The notes under the pieces were generated by a model. The model did no database searches and was not told the DNA's origin. It worked only from the letters and a program-made list of their open reading frames with translations. A DNA stretch of 64,000 bases from Capronia americana (Eukaryota > Ascomycota > Eurotiomycetes > Chaetothyriales > Herpotrichiellaceae): contig JADWQD010000009.1 of NCBI GenBank assembly GCA_016110215.1, positions 1,428,093 to 1,492,092 of the forward strand, in the 5' to 3' direction. Positions 32,743 through 44,394 of this stretch are shown here, piece by piece. Position 1 is the stretch's first letter; every line of letters starts with the position of its first letter. Position numbers and translations under genes: made by a program.

Positions 32743-34650
32743 ATGGCGACCAACAACAATAACAACAATGCACCAGCGGCAAATGGGCAGAACGGCGACG
32801 GTAATGCCTCCATTGCAGCCGACTACGATCTGTCCCGGCCGATTAATTCCACGTCGGGTCTTCGAGCAGGCCTGACATCTTATGGCGATGCGCATTTCTC
32901 GCTCTTCCTACGCAAAGTCTTCATCAAAGCCCTGGGTTATTCAGACGCGGCGCTCTCCTCGCCCATCATTGGCATTATCAACACCTACTCGTCCTTCAAT
33001 CCCTGTCATTCCAACGTCCCGCAGCTCATCGAATCTGTCAAGCGGGGTGTCCTGGCGTCCGGGGGACTGCCTGTCGACTTCCCGACCATCAGCGTGCATG
33101 AGAGCTTTGCCAGCCCGACAAGCATGTACCTCAGGAATCTCATGAGTATGGACACGGAGGAGATGATCAAGGCTCAGCCCGTCGATGCCGTGGTCATGAT
33201 AGGTGGCTGCGACAAGACAGTTCCAGCTCAACTGATGGGCGGCATTTCGGCCAACAAGCTCATGCTACCTCTCATCACCGGTCCCATGATGCCCGGGTCG
33301 GTAGAAGGAGTCAGAGTGGGTGCCTGTACTGACTGTCGGAGTTACTGGGCGCGGTACCGCGCGGGCAATGTCGACTTGGAGGACATCATGTCGGTCAATG
33401 AAGAGCTGGCGCCAACAGGAGGCACTTGTGGGGTCATGGGCACGGCGTCGACTATGGCCTGCGTCACGGCAGGATTGGGGCTGCTCGAGCTCAAGTCGGG
33501 CGCTACCGCGGCCGCCGTAAGTTCAGCAAGGCTTCGGGTAGCGGAGCAAACTGGACGTGATGCGGTTGCAATGCTGAAGAAGGACGGAATGAAACCCCAA
33601 GACCTGCTCACCAGAGAGAGTTTCTTGAACGCTATCACGGTGCTACAGGCGATTGGCGGAAGCACGAATGCCGTCGTGCACTTGATGGCCATCATCAACC
33701 GTCATCCAAGAGTGGCAGGCACCATTGACCTCAAAACCTTTGACGAGATCGGGAGGAAGACTCCGCTGCTGGTCGACCTCAAGCCGAGCGGTGACAACTA
33801 CATGACCGACTTCCACAATGCTGGCGGGATGTTGGCGCTGCTACATACCTTGAGGCCCTTGCTACACCTCAACGCAAAGACCTACACGGGGCAGACTCTG
33901 GGCGAGCTCCTGGATGCCACTCCCTTCAAATCATTTTCGTACTCACGACAGATTATTCGCTCCCTCGAGAACCCCCTCTACCCTAGCTCGAGCCTATTGG
34001 TCTTGTACGGCAACATCTGTCCCGATGGGGCCGTCATGAAAGCTTCCGCCTCGAAGAACCGAAGCCTTCTCCACCATCGCGGCACGGCTTGCGTCTTCGA
34101 GAACAGCGCAGATATGGCTCAACGCATTGATTCCCCGGACCTTGAAGTTGATGAGAACTCGATCTTGATACTCAAGAGTATCGGTCCGGTGGGCAACCCT
34201 GGTATGCCTGAAGCGGGCCTGATCCCGATCCCGCAAAAGCTGGGCAAACAAGGCGTAGGCGACATGCTGCGGATCAGCGACGGTCGAATGTCAGGTACCG
34301 CTGGGGGCACAATCATCCTGCACATATCGCCAGAGTCTGCCGACATGGATTCAGTCTTTGGCATTGTGCAGACAGGAGACAAGATCATATGCGACGTTGA
34401 GAACAGGAAACTGCTCTTGGATGTAGAAGGGCAGGAGATCACGAGGCGCATTGCAGAACGAAAACGGCAGTCTCCGTTGGATTCGTCATCCCAACAAGCG
34501 GAAGGCAAGGCGTCGAGGAAGTTGGAACCGTGGCTGGAAAGGAGCGGGAGGAGAGGCTACCGGGGTCTCTATGAACGCGAAGTCAACCAGGCGCACGAAG
34601 GTTGCGACTTTGGCTTCCTAACGGCCAAGGGTCCCTCGGATTCACAATGA
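32743..34650 (+). CDS. IlvD/Edd-family dehydratase, probably a sugar-acid (aldonate) dehydratase
   Basis: IlvD/Edd enzymes remove water from hydroxyacids with an iron-sulfur cluster. Intronless, 635 aa from ATG 32743 (ACCATGG); another in-frame ATG at 32713. Cluster and active-site segments are present: NPCHSNVPQL, VMIGGCDKTVPAQLMGG, GACTDCRSYWARYRAG and GTCGVMGTASTMAC. The PCHSN, SYWARYRAG and PTGGTCGVMGTAST wording is closer, from memory, to bacterial arabinonate/xylonate dehydratases than to the valine/isoleucine enzyme Ilv3. I therefore prefer a pentonate/hexonate dehydratase; dihydroxyacid dehydratase is the alternative. No mitochondrial presequence is seen (Asn-rich start MATNNNNNNAP), which also argues against Ilv3. 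Confidence 0.85.
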   Translation: MATNNNNNNAPAANGQNGDGNASIAADYDLSRPINSTSGLRAGLTSYGDAHFSLFLRKVFIKALGYSDAALSSPIIGIINTYSSFNPCHSNVPQLIESVKRGVLASGGLPVDFPTISVHESFASPTSMYLRNLMSMDTEEMIKAQPVDAVVMIGGCDKTVPAQLMGGISANKLMLPLITGPMMPGSVEGVRVGACTDCRSYWARYRAGNVDLEDIMSVNEELAPTGGTCGVMGTASTMACVTAGLGLLELKSGATAAAVSSARLRVAEQTGRDAVAMLKKDGMKPQDLLTRESFLNAITVLQAIGGSTNAVVHLMAIINRHPRVAGTIDLKTFDEIGRKTPLLVDLKPSGDNYMTDFHNAGGMLALLHTLRPLLHLNAKTYTGQTLGELLDATPFKSFSYSRQIIRSLENPLYPSSSLLVLYGNICPDGAVMKASASKNRSLLHHRGTACVFENSADMAQRIDSPDLEVDENSILILKSIGPVGNPGMPEAGLIPIPQKLGKQGVGDMLRISDGRMSGTAGGTIILHISPESADMDSVFGIVQTGDKIICDVENRKLLLDVEGQEITRRIAERKRQSPLDSSSQQAEGKASRKLEPWLERSGRRGYRGLYEREVNQAHEGCDFGFLTAKGPSDSQ

Positions 34651-37046
34651 CCGGGCGGATGCTACATACCAACCGTGTCAAGTCCTCAGAGTTTGCTGGT
34701 CAAAGAATGACATTGGCTGGCTGCCATGCAATTCAATCCTGCCAAGAGGGCTAACCTCTTCGATATGTGACTGCATAGTGTCTTGCCGTACATCTCGTCT
34801 TCCTGAAGCGCCGTTCTGCTCTCCTTCCGTGATTTGTCGATTCCTTCTCCATCCTGGACACTGTCGGGAATCAGACAAGTGGAGCTCTTTCCTCAACGGG
34901 CAATTGCCTGCTACTGCGCGCGTATCGACACGAGCCTCGTTCCCCGGATGGCCGAGCATCATCACATCTTTCAGTGGCCGTTCGGGTATGCTTTCCTGCA
35001 GCCTGCGTCTTTGCATCCCCGGCATTATATTACGACATGGGTGTTCCCGAACCGGCAATGCGAGGTTTCCAGCTTTGCTTCCAGTGATCTACTCTTGGCT
35101 CAAGCCGTCACTGCGGTCGTTGAGAGAATGCAAGGGGGGAGAATCGAGACTCGATCACAGGATAAGTTACCGTCGATGTCGAGGTATTGCCTATTTTCTG
35201 GAGAGTAGACATCGCCGGATGCCTTGATACATCATCAATTTACATGTAGGTCTGTCTTTAGAAGGAAATCAGATAATGCTGGCCGGCGGCGACTGCATCG
35301 ACATCTGCGCTTTGCGTGCTACTGTATTGGTCCTGAATGCTGCCCCGTCGTCGCCTCCGCCTCGAATGGTTCACAAGATACGGTAATTAATTACTTCCTA
35401 CTCCGGCTAGGGCACGACGTCGGCAACCCGACAAGAACGTGACTGTGCCGACCCCGTGAAGGACCAAAGGGTCGCAGCGAGCAGCTGACACTCCCCAAAT
35501 CCAGCCGGCTCGATCCAGCAGTCTTCCTGCCTTGTCGGGACGAGGGAGGTCAAGTTGATGAACCAGCAAAGAAAAGCTGTTGCCGTTTTAGGAAGGATAC
35601 CTATGCAAGCCGTCCGTCAGATGGGATGGCACGGCTGGGGAGCAAATGCCCGTCTAGGACGAAGATCGATTCTGGCGGAAACTACGAGGTAGACGCTCCG
35701 TTATTGGCGGCGGCGGCGGGTAGGAATGTAACTCGAACGGGGAATTGTTATCCCATTCGAAGCGGGCACAAGCGCCGTGACTCGAGCCCGGTCGGCCAAG
35801 TTCCTTGGACGGTTGCCATTCGAGGAGATTGCGAAAACCAACACGAGGTGTCGCACAACATGTACGAGTATGTAGAAAGTTGCTCCGGTCAGCATGTCGC
35901 CGCTCGGGAATGACTGGTTGGCACAGCGATTCTACTTTCTCCCGACCTGGCTCTAAGTACCTAAAGAAGAATACCACGGCACATATATCACTGTGGCATC
36001 CTGAGTAAACGGCAGTCGTCTAACATCCACCACCGGCGGACAAACAGACTGGCAGAACCGAGGAGTTTGGGGTGTACTACTACTGTGTTTGCACTGTGGC
36101 ACTGTATGCAGGTAGATCGGGTCCACGCTTGCTCCGAAGTACATACATAATTACCGGGCCCTAACTGGCCCTACAAGCCTCGCTCCGCAAACTCCGGTCG
36201 GCGCGCGCATTAGGCAATGCAGGCTGCATCATCCCGACTGTACATACCAAATGAGGACAAAGCTGCTCCGGGAAGGACCTGGAACCGGTCAAGCGTCGTT
36301 TGATGGATGAATGACGTCGAATTCTGCGCCACAGTTTTTGCAGTGAACGCGAGTAGAGTCCCAAAAGAGCTCGAAGTGAAAGTGAGGTGAGGTGGAAGTG
36401 AAGTGAGAGAGCCGGAAGTCTGAGAGGTACCCTTGACCACGACCTCTCGTGATTGAACTAGGATAATCTCTACCAAAGACTGAACGCGAATGAGCGGAGC
36501 GACCTCGCTCATCTTACATTGCGCCTACAAAGTATGTATCTCCGGTTCGGTGACTTCAAGGAACAAGTAGTTAGGCTCCGCCGCCCACCACGACAGCCCT
36601 ATTGCCGACACACTCCGCCTTGCTCGCGACGAGGGTGGAAACCTCCCCAAATTTGTCAGAGAGCTCCTGAAGCAAAAGGAGAAGAAGGCCCAGAGCTCGA
36701 GGTCGTTAGGATTGATGCTTCCCGTCAAACAAGATGGCTGCAGCTGGTTCTGAAGCACCTCCTGTTCACTGTTAGCTCACCTTTCTCAGCCACACGAAGG
36801 AGTTCTGGCTGACATTTCTCGCCCTTTAAAATCATCGCTTTGGAATCTCAAGCAGGTAGGAGCTCTGAGATAGCCGGCTAAAGGATATTATCCAAAGAAG
36901 ACCGCCGGTAGACAGATGATACCGGAGAGTACCAGACGGAAAAGCACAGCAAAGCCATTGCGTGGCCAATTTTTGTCGACCGAACCGTGGTCGACCAGCG
37001 AGCCAAAGTGCAATTTTCTTAACACCTGCTGTTACGTTTGATCACT
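34651..37046. other. 2.4-kb gene-poor region
   Basis: The largest gap in the window. Several 90-150 codon open frames occur on both strands around 34680-35230, but none has a domain, a clean exon structure or protein-like composition that I can defend. Stretches of GTGAGG/GAAGTG simple sequence lie at about 36380-36410. It marks the left border of the putative catabolic cluster. Confidence 0.45.
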
Positions 37047-38939
37047 TTATCCTTCAGCTTCCTTTGCATCCAACGCCGAGATTCGTCTCCTCCTCCAATC
37101 CCCGCCCTTGCGCACTTCAACGTACACCAATGGGACCAGAAGAGCGCAGATACCTCCCATGAGGACGTGAGCCCAACCGTAGCCTAGGGATTGAGTCAAT
37201 TTGTCGATGAAAGATACCAGCAGGGCAGCCAGTGAGCATCGGACGAGATTTGTCTTCAGCCAGCGTCAGCATCGACGCTCCAGGCGAATAAACTGGTTAC
37301 ATACGCAAGCGATCACTCCTGAACTCTGTCCGGGAACGATATCAATCATCAAGGTCATGGTGGCATTCAGAATGGAAATCGATGTGTAGCCAACTGGCGT
37401 ATTGACATGGTCAGCACATTCCCGGCTCCTTTCGAATGGGCAATGCTTACGAACGAATTGGAAGACCAGTGGCCCAGCGATTGAGACACGCAATTCAAGA
37501 CACCACCCCCAGGCCACGACGGAGCCAACATAGACTGCCAACAGAACTGGCATTGTTCTCAGTCGTGATTTTTCGATGGGAAAATCATCTCTGACTCCGT
37601 CGGTACCAACCCATTGCCTCCTCATTCTACGATAATCCCAGTCCAGCATTTTCCCGGTCAAAGTCGACCCGAAAATCATGCCGCCGCCAGTCGACAGATA
37701 GCATAGTCCGACGGTCGTTGCGGACAAGAAAGGATACAGTTTCGCGAACGCGGAGGAGATAGTGGCCGTGATCGTGTAGTTGACGGCGTACACTACCCCA
37801 GTATAAAAGAGTGTGATCATGATATCGGGCTGCAGGAAAAAGTTCAAAGGATTGACTGTTGGCTTCTTCTCCTTGACAGTGTTTGGCACAGCCTGAATGC
37901 TTCCGTTGCGGACAATGGGGACCCACGCATGATATATCGCGCCAGGAGGAGCGATGCTCCCATTTCCGGCCAGGGTCCTCATCGTCTCTGGCAAGAAGCT
38001 TCGTTCGGAAGACTCATCAGTGAGCGTTCCTGATGTTGACGGAGATCACAGGCACTTACATGAGGACAATAAAGAAGCATACGCCACTGAAGATGGCAAG
38101 GAACCACATGATCGATCGCCAGCCAAGTTTGTCTGACAAGACACCTCCAAGGACGGGTCCGACGCAGGGAGCGAGCTGAGGCTGCATCAATACTCGCGGA
38201 CTTGCACAAACTGCTTCGAAACAACTTACCATGGGTCCAAGGTTGAACATGCCGAAGAAACCACCTCGCTCCTCTGGGATCGAGATGTCACCAATAACTC
38301 CCGCACCTGAAGGGTCAGTCAGCACGAATATGCGGCTTGGATGCAATCTCAGAGCGAACCTAGAGCTATTGTGCTGGCGCAGCCACCGGCCTGGATGGCT
38401 CGCAGAAGGAGCAACAACCAGAATGCCTTTGTTGGGGTCAAAGCAAGACCTACACAAGATGCAACAAGAATCGCCAGACAAGCCAAGAAGATGGGTCGGC
38501 GCCCCCATCGATCAGATACTGGGCCCCAGAGCATAGGAGCTACGCTCGTGACGCGTCAGCTGAGCCTACATCCAAGTATTGAGGGTGATTCCTGGCACTT
38601 CAAACTCACAAACACCCTGAAATGCCAGATATATCATGACTGTCAGGTTCATGGATTCTATCGATACATGGAACTCTTCCGCCAAGGTTGGAATGACTGG
38701 GAAGTATATATTTGCTGGGAAAGGACTGCTTTTGTTAGTAGCGCGGTACCTGGTGCTACTCGGATGAGATCAACTTACCTCAGGAAGCCAGTCAGTGCCA
38801 CCATTCCCACGAGAAGCCATTTTGTCTTCCTGTCGTGTATGCAGAACGGCTCGGAATGCACAAGTTCCCCAGCTGCTAAGACAGCTTGATCCTCTGGCAG
38901 ACCACTCTCCGGTCTTTGATGTTTTTCTTCAACCGCCAT
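37047..38939 (-). CDS. MFS drug:H+ antiporter (DHA1 family)
   Basis: A twelve-helix major facilitator transporter, plasma membrane, substrate unknown. Eight exons: 38939-38779, 38728-38610, 38539-38360, 38306-38230, 38175-38060, 37998-37451, 37393-37305 and 37253-37047; every junction keeps phase, giving 498 aa. Visible landmarks are FPVIPTLAEEFHVS, the loop 2-3 signature GPVSDRWGRRPIF, the DHA1-type STIALGAGVIGDIS, GPMLAPCVGPVLGG, and KLGWRSIMWF. A central cytoplasmic loop follows FLPET. These match fungal multidrug and polyamine-type exporters. The upstream region holds a CCGGCAGGC site at 39134-39142, a motif shared with other promoters of this cluster. It could export a pathway intermediate or import the substrate; direction cannot be read from sequence. 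Confidence 0.9.
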
Positions 38940-39421
38940 GTTCGCAGGAACCTCGACGGCCCCCAGGAACCCGAGTGAGGAGGCTGTGAAGTTTGACCAG
39001 GGATGAGCATCGAGGCCGACAGCGACGTGCACGGACGGAAATGTGGTCAAGAAAAACCAAGTCAACGAAGTAGCATCCCTGCAGGTCTTCGATCGATCTG
39101 CTCCATACGGCGAGCACTTCTCCGGTCCATCTTCCGGCAGGCAAATGAAAAGTGATAATAGTGGAGCCTTGATCGGTCTGCCGACCATCCATGGACCGCC
39201 ATTTACTGTCTGCATCAGGCTATCCTTCGCTGAACAACGCGAATCTCTACGCATGGATTTTGGGACGAATGGTTCTCTTCTTGTCACGTCTTGAAATGGC
39301 GGCTTTCCAACACGATTCACTGTGTACAGGAAACAGGATCATTCATCTAGACACCAGAAACATTTGGCAACTCTCTGCTATGATTGCACTCTTGTGGTTC
39401 ATTCTCGCTCTCAATACCTCT
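38940..39421. other. Promoter region of the DHA1 transporter / 3' side of isochorismatase gene
   Basis: Contains one CCGGCAGGC site (39134-39142) about 195 bp upstream of the transporter ATG. No gene seen. Confidence 0.5.
39134..39142 (-). promoter_or_regulatory. Candidate cluster operator CCGGCAGGC
   Basis: An exact copy of the 9-mer that also forms the palindrome between the P450 and dioxygenase genes and occurs upstream of the sulfatase/transporter pair. Its CGG core suits Zn2Cys6 regulators. Function is inferred. Confidence 0.35.
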
Positions 39422-40191
39422 CTACGACCATCCAGCCTCCAGGTGTTTCACAGCTTCTGCCTCTCCCACCACATCTGCGTATTTGGCATCCAAGTCAAAC
39501 AGGTTGGAATTCTGGATCTCTGGTGTCCGATCACCGCATGCTCTATCCACCACCTATCCTTTCAGTTAGCTTCGCTGTCAATGCAGGGAATCCCGCTCAC
39601 CATCGGTCGGAAGCCATGCTGCATAGCATCCAGAGTTGTCGCCCTCACACAACCCGAAGTGCTCACACCACATATGACTAGTGTATCGACTCCCAAAACC
39701 TTCCGGCGCGTCAGAATTGTTAATTATCCGCGGATCCTTCACAGAGAATCTCTCACCTGAAGTTCTGTCGCGAGGGAAGTCCCAAAGAATGCCGACGCAT
39801 ACTTCTTGACTACCACGGTGTCGCCTTCCTGCGGCTCTAGCCCGCCCAGACAGTCAGCCAGCCCTCGTGGATCACCTTGCAACCAGATGTCCAAGACTTT
39901 GGCTTTCCGCCAAAAGAGTCCCGCATCCGCCATGTCGGGCCGGGTGTACATGATCTCGCTCCAGATCACGGGCACATGGCCTTTTCGAGCGGCGGTGAGT
40001 AATCTCCGCATCGAGTCTGGCGAGGATGCGGCTTCAGGGTTCGATAATAGAGACAGCGGCGACCCTTCGGTAAAGTAGGCCTTGCATACATCGATGATTA
40101 TGAGCGCAGGCCTTGCACCCCATCCCATCCGGTTGGCAAACCCGGACTGACGGTAGGAGGTGAAACTATCGTGATGCACGATGGACGACAT
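39422..40191 (-). CDS. Isochorismatase-like cysteine hydrolase
   Basis: Members hydrolyse isochorismate, nicotinamide, N-carbamoyl compounds and related substrates; the substrate here is unknown. Three exons, 40191-39757, 39699-39601 and 39553-39422, give 221 aa, normal for the family. The catalytic triad is complete: Asp in ALIIIDVCKAYF, Lys in TVVVKKYASAFFGT, Cys in VICGVSTSGCVRATTLDAM. The cis-peptide region and C-terminal VVDRACGDRTPEIQNSNLFDLDAKYADV are typical of the N-carbamoylsarcosine-amidase-like branch. The start at 40191 (MSSIVHH) is preferred over 40203 (MRRRMSS). It sits between the transporter and the esterase, divergent from the latter, so membership of the cluster is likely. 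Confidence 0.9.
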
Positions 40192-40711
40192 TCTTCTTCT
40201 CACAGTTGCTCAACATCCCTAGAGTTATTGTCAAGGGAAATCCATGATTGGATCTGACTGAAGAAGGCGAATCTACCAATGTTGTGTGGGTCGGTCTTGG
40301 GCAGGCGACCGGCAATCTTCCGGTTTAGTCCTCCCATCCATCGCTGGTGGGCCTCCCTTGCCGGATTCCGGGATGGATCAAGCCTTATCAGCCTCGCTGA
40401 ACCCCTGATGCCGCCGGCAAGACGGCCACCATTTCCGATCCATCCACATCCGGCTATCTGCTGTATTTTCAATCGATGAATCATGAAGACGCCGGACATC
40501 TAGCCAACTGTTGCCCCGGCTAAGTTAACCCATGAAGCCACTATCGTGGTATCTAGGTTTTCGACAACTGGTCGCTTGAAATGCTGCGTATTCTAGGCTA
40601 GAAAGACCGAAAGCTTTGATCAGTACTAAGCTAGATTACTCCAGCCCCAGCCAATATATACGACTCGTCCAAAACAAGATCCTCGCCATTTGTACGTGAC
40701 AGATTGTCAAG
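40192..40711. promoter_or_regulatory. Divergent promoter of isochorismatase-like and esterase genes
   Basis: A TATATA element lies at about 40655, some 55 bp before the esterase ATG. TTGCCGG and CCGGCAA occur near 40364 and 40414, imperfect relatives of the 9-mer found in the neighbouring promoters. No gene seen. Confidence 0.4.
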
Positions 40712-41951
40712 ATGGCGGGCACTTCGCCGCCCACCGACGCCGAGGGTGGCCCGACAATTTACCAACCTCTCGACTCTGAAGTTCGGTTGGCACTGGATCC
40801 AGAGTTTGTCTCATTTTACGATAAGTACATACAGTATGTCGAGCCCGACGACGTGAGACCGTGGGATGCGATCAAGACGAGGAAAAGAGTTCCATTTCCT
40901 TCCGGGACATCCCAGCCGGTCGAGGTGTGTCAAATCAAGGATCTCGAATTGGACAACTTTCCCATCCGTGTATTCTGGCCCTGTGAAGAGAGGCCGGCGA
41001 GCGGATGGCCAGTATTGGTTTGGTACCACGGTGGCGGATGGGTAATTGGAAGCATCGAGAGCGAGAACGATTTTTGCACGAGGATGTGTCGAGGTACGTG
41101 TGCGGAAAATGGTCTCGAATCCCCCTTCCCCACCCCCAGACAAGGCTTGAACTCATGATTGACAAGCAATCTAGATGCGATGTGCGTGGTAGTCACGGTC
41201 GGTTATAGGTTGGCTCCAGAGTATCCCTATCCAACACCGGTCGAGGATGCGCTTGACGCACTTAAGTGGGTGTATAGCGAGACAGGGCGGCAGACACTTG
41301 AGATTGACCATCGTCGGATCGCCATCGGAGGGACTTCTGCGTACGTGACACCCCTGTCTCTGAACGGGTCCCCGGGTTGACCATCAATTATATTACAGCG
41401 GCGGCAATCTCTCCGTGGTCACGTCTCTCAAGGCGTCAGTCCTCTCGACACCCATCCCCATTGCCTTTCAGATCCTGATAGTCCCTGTCATCGACAACAC
41501 AGCCACCGTCTCAACGATATGGTCATCCAGAGCCCACGCACCCTGGTTGACACCTAGTCGAATGTCGTGGTATCGCAAAATGTATCTCCCTGATTCCGCC
41601 CGTGAGTCGGAATGGGAGGCTTCACCCAACCTGGCGCCGGATGAGGTGTTATCCAGGAGCCCAAGGACGTGGGTTGCAGTCGCGGATCAGGATTTGCTCT
41701 CACCCGAGGCAATGGCGTTTGCAGAACAGCTTCGAGATCTGCAGGTCGAGGTGGAAGTCAAAAGATACCCAGGGATGCCGCATAACATCCTGGCCATGAA
41801 TGGTGAGTCTGCATTACCAGAGATGTTCTTGCTAGAACTTCTGCCATGACTCATACATGAAGTAGGAATCCTCAGCAAAGGGGCGCAACTGGTGAAAGAT
41901 GCCGGGCGCGTGTTACGGACAGCGTTTGGGCAGCTGGCACCGACTCCGTGA
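40712..41951 (+). CDS. Alpha/beta-hydrolase, HSL/arylacetamide-deacetylase-type esterase
   Basis: A serine esterase or lipase that cleaves carboxylic ester or amide bonds of small molecules. Four exons, 40712-41093, 41175-41340, 41399-41802 and 41866-41951, give 345 aa. The hormone-sensitive-lipase family features are present: oxyanion-hole motif YHGGGWVIG, YRLAPEYPYPTPVEDA, nucleophile elbow GTSAGGNL (split by intron 2), acid region WVAVADQDLLSPEA, and His in GMPHNILAMN. No signal peptide is seen, so an intracellular enzyme. It converges closely on the P450 gene (66 bp between stop codons). Confidence 0.92.
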
Positions 41952-42017
41952 CTACAACTTGACTCTTGATACCGGGTTTTCATATACAATAAGTGGTGTT
42001 TTCACCCCTTTTTGCAT

Positions 42018-43791
42018 TCAAATACATCTCGACGCCGTTGACGTCGATTCCAGCAGCTCTCCTGCCTTCTTGGATCGTGGTATCATCACACATCCAAATG
42101 GCCCCGGCGCACTGGGGAGGAGAGGTTAGCGTTTTCAAATACCCATACCCGGCAATGATCCATTCCCAGGAGACTTACTTCGACAGTCCATTGGTGAAGG
42201 TGACAGTCGGCAAGATCTCCTGACCTTCTTCGTCCAGCGGACACTGCATGTTCATGGTCGCCAGTAGAGTCGCGATCATGATGTAGACTCCAGCTGTGGC
42301 CAGCCACTGTCCCGGACAAACGCGGCGGCCAAAGCCAAACGGTCCCTGGGGCAGTGGCTCGCCTTTGCCCCCTTTCTCAGGAGCAAGATACCGGTCGGGA
42401 TCGAACACGTCGGACTCACTGTAGATCCGCTCGTCATGAGTCATGGCATAGGCGTTGGCGAAGACGACACTGCCCTTGGGGATGAACATGTCCTTGTACG
42501 TGTCGTCTTCCACGGTTGCATGTGGAACTCCAACCGGAGACAGCGGACTCCACCGGGTGGTCTCTTGGATCAGGAGTTCGATATAGGGCAGTTGATCTCG
42601 GTCTTCGAATGAAGGGAGGCGATCTGTTCCAACCACCGAGTCGATTTCTGCTTGGGCCTTCTTCTGGATCTGAGGATGAAGCAGCAGGTTGAGAATACAG
42701 ACTATGATAGTGGACCACGTCGTGTTTCCCCCAGCGATCGAGATGGCCCCCGCGGCTCCCTTCAAGTCCGCAATCGTGGCTTCGTTCGGTTTGCCGGCCT
42801 CTTCGTTACGGATGTATCGTTCCAGATGAGTGCGCATGAACGAGGGCAGAGTGGCCTTGCCGCTTCGGATTTCGGGCTCCGTGGCATCCCACGGCGCATC
42901 ATGGAGAGTCTGGATGTATGGTTTCGAAGCTCGGGCATGTTCCAAAGGACCCAATCTCACCAACCATCCGGGCAGATACCTCAGAAATGGGAAGAAGTCC
43001 ACCACCGATGCCCCAGGGACACCACCCTTGCCCGTGGCCTCTTCGGCGTCGATGGCCATTTTGATGTAATGATCATCCTTCTGGCTGATGCCCAGCCCAA
43101 ATCCAATGCGCAGGACCACGGCGGTGGAGAAGCGTCGGAGCAGAATCTCCCAGTCTAGGGGATTGTGGAGGATCTGTCTCGCCGCCTGGCGTGCCTCCTG
43201 CTCCTGGATGGGTCGATATGTCTTGCATGCCGACGGAGTGAAGGAGCTCTGCATCAGCTTTCGGTGCAGTTTAAATGTCTTCCCCCATGGCAAGAAGGTT
43301 AGCGTGATGCCCCACCCCATCCTGATCAAGTGTTTGTCAGTTCTACCGGTTATAGAGACACGTTTCACTGCTGGGATCACTTTTAACTGACACCTCAAAG
43401 AGTACAAAACGAGGTCTGTCACTGTACAGCTGCCCCCGCTTGTCCAACAAATCATGGCATGCTTGTACGCTGTTCAGCACAATGACCGAACGACCAAGGA
43501 TGTTGAAGTATAGGACATCAGAGTCTGTAGGAACGTACGTCAACCAACGTTCTTGCATACGGCATAGGATTGATGGATTGGGGGGGTGGACACACTGTAT
43601 TCCTTCCCCCATTTCGTGTATTGGTACTCGGGATGAGCCTCGGGAATTATGCGCAGATGGCCCAAAATGGGCTCCCCGGGAGGGCCAGGGGGTAGACGAC
43701 GCCTGGATCTCGTCCGTCGCCGTTGGTGGTACAATAGACAGACCGTCAACAAGGCTCCAAGGAGGACGACGGTTGACAAAGAAGACGGCAT
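42018..43791 (-). CDS. Cytochrome P450 monooxygenase (E-class, fungal)
   Basis: A haem monooxygenase anchored in the ER membrane; substrate not known. Four exons, 43791-43596, 43524-43392, 43321-42179 and 42111-42018, give 521 aa. The N-terminus has a membrane anchor (STVVLLGALLTVCLLY), a basic stop and the PPGPPGEPILGH hinge. The I-helix reads AGGNTTWST instead of the usual AGxDT, with Asn in place of the acid residue. K-helix ExxR is ETTRW; the haem loop is FGFGRRVCPGQ with the Cys ligand. The wording resembles the group of O-methylsterigmatocystin-oxidoreductase-like fungal P450s. Its promoter region is shared with the dioxygenase gene, 603 bp apart, so the two are probably co-regulated. 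Confidence 0.95.
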
Positions 43792-44394
43792 GGTGACGAC
43801 AACGGCTACGACAGCAATTGAGATGCCTCTCCACTACAAGTTCGACCAATAGTGGTATCCGTGGACATAGTCTTTTCGCCAGGGTAAACGTTGCCCTATG
43901 GAAACCCGATGACCTCTTTATCACCGACCTTCACGAAACGCCGGCAAGTTGTCAATTGCCATACGATTACACTAACCTCGTGTTATCTACCTTCTTGTGG
44001 CTAGAAAGTGACCTATGTCGTTCACCAGAGCAGAGGGTTGCTTGTAGATTGCCTGCCGGCACCGGCAGGCTGCTTGCCGGGCGGCAAGGCGAACAATCCA
44101 CCTTGATCGGCAAAATCAATCGTACTCCACAGGATCGATCCTACCTCTGGTATTCCGGTATCATGAACAGCGCCAGAAGTGGATTCTTGTCGCTCTCAGC
44201 GCTTGTTGCCGGTTCAAACCGCCTCGTGAAGGTGACCAGGCTGACTGACCGGGGTTCAACTGCGACTCTGAGTGGGCACCGAATGGATCGTAAAGTCAGG
44301 TTACGCCCATAGACGCTCACCTCCAGGCTCTAGTCTGAAGAACTCATGATCCTGTGTCGCTGTCACTGGTCTTGGATCACTTCAACGAAACGCC
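43792..44394. promoter_or_regulatory. Divergent promoter between P450 and dioxygenase genes
   Basis: Holds two adjacent inverted repeats (44051-44070 and 44073-44088) described separately. No gene is seen. Co-regulation of the two flanking genes is inferred from the arrangement. Confidence 0.5.
44051..44070. promoter_or_regulatory. Perfect 9+9-bp palindrome, candidate operator
   Basis: GCCTGCCGG and its exact complement CCGGCAGGC are separated by CA. The CGG half-sites in inverted orientation fit the way Zn2Cys6 dimers bind DNA. A regulator of that class is encoded 2.5 kb away. A second hairpin follows directly (CTTGCC GGGC GGCAAG, 44073-44088). Confidence 0.45.

Noticed and set aside
34834..35208. 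Plus-strand 124-codon open frame in the 2.4-kb gap
   Set aside because: No domain, no splice partner and competing frames on both strands; could be a relic, but nothing supports it.
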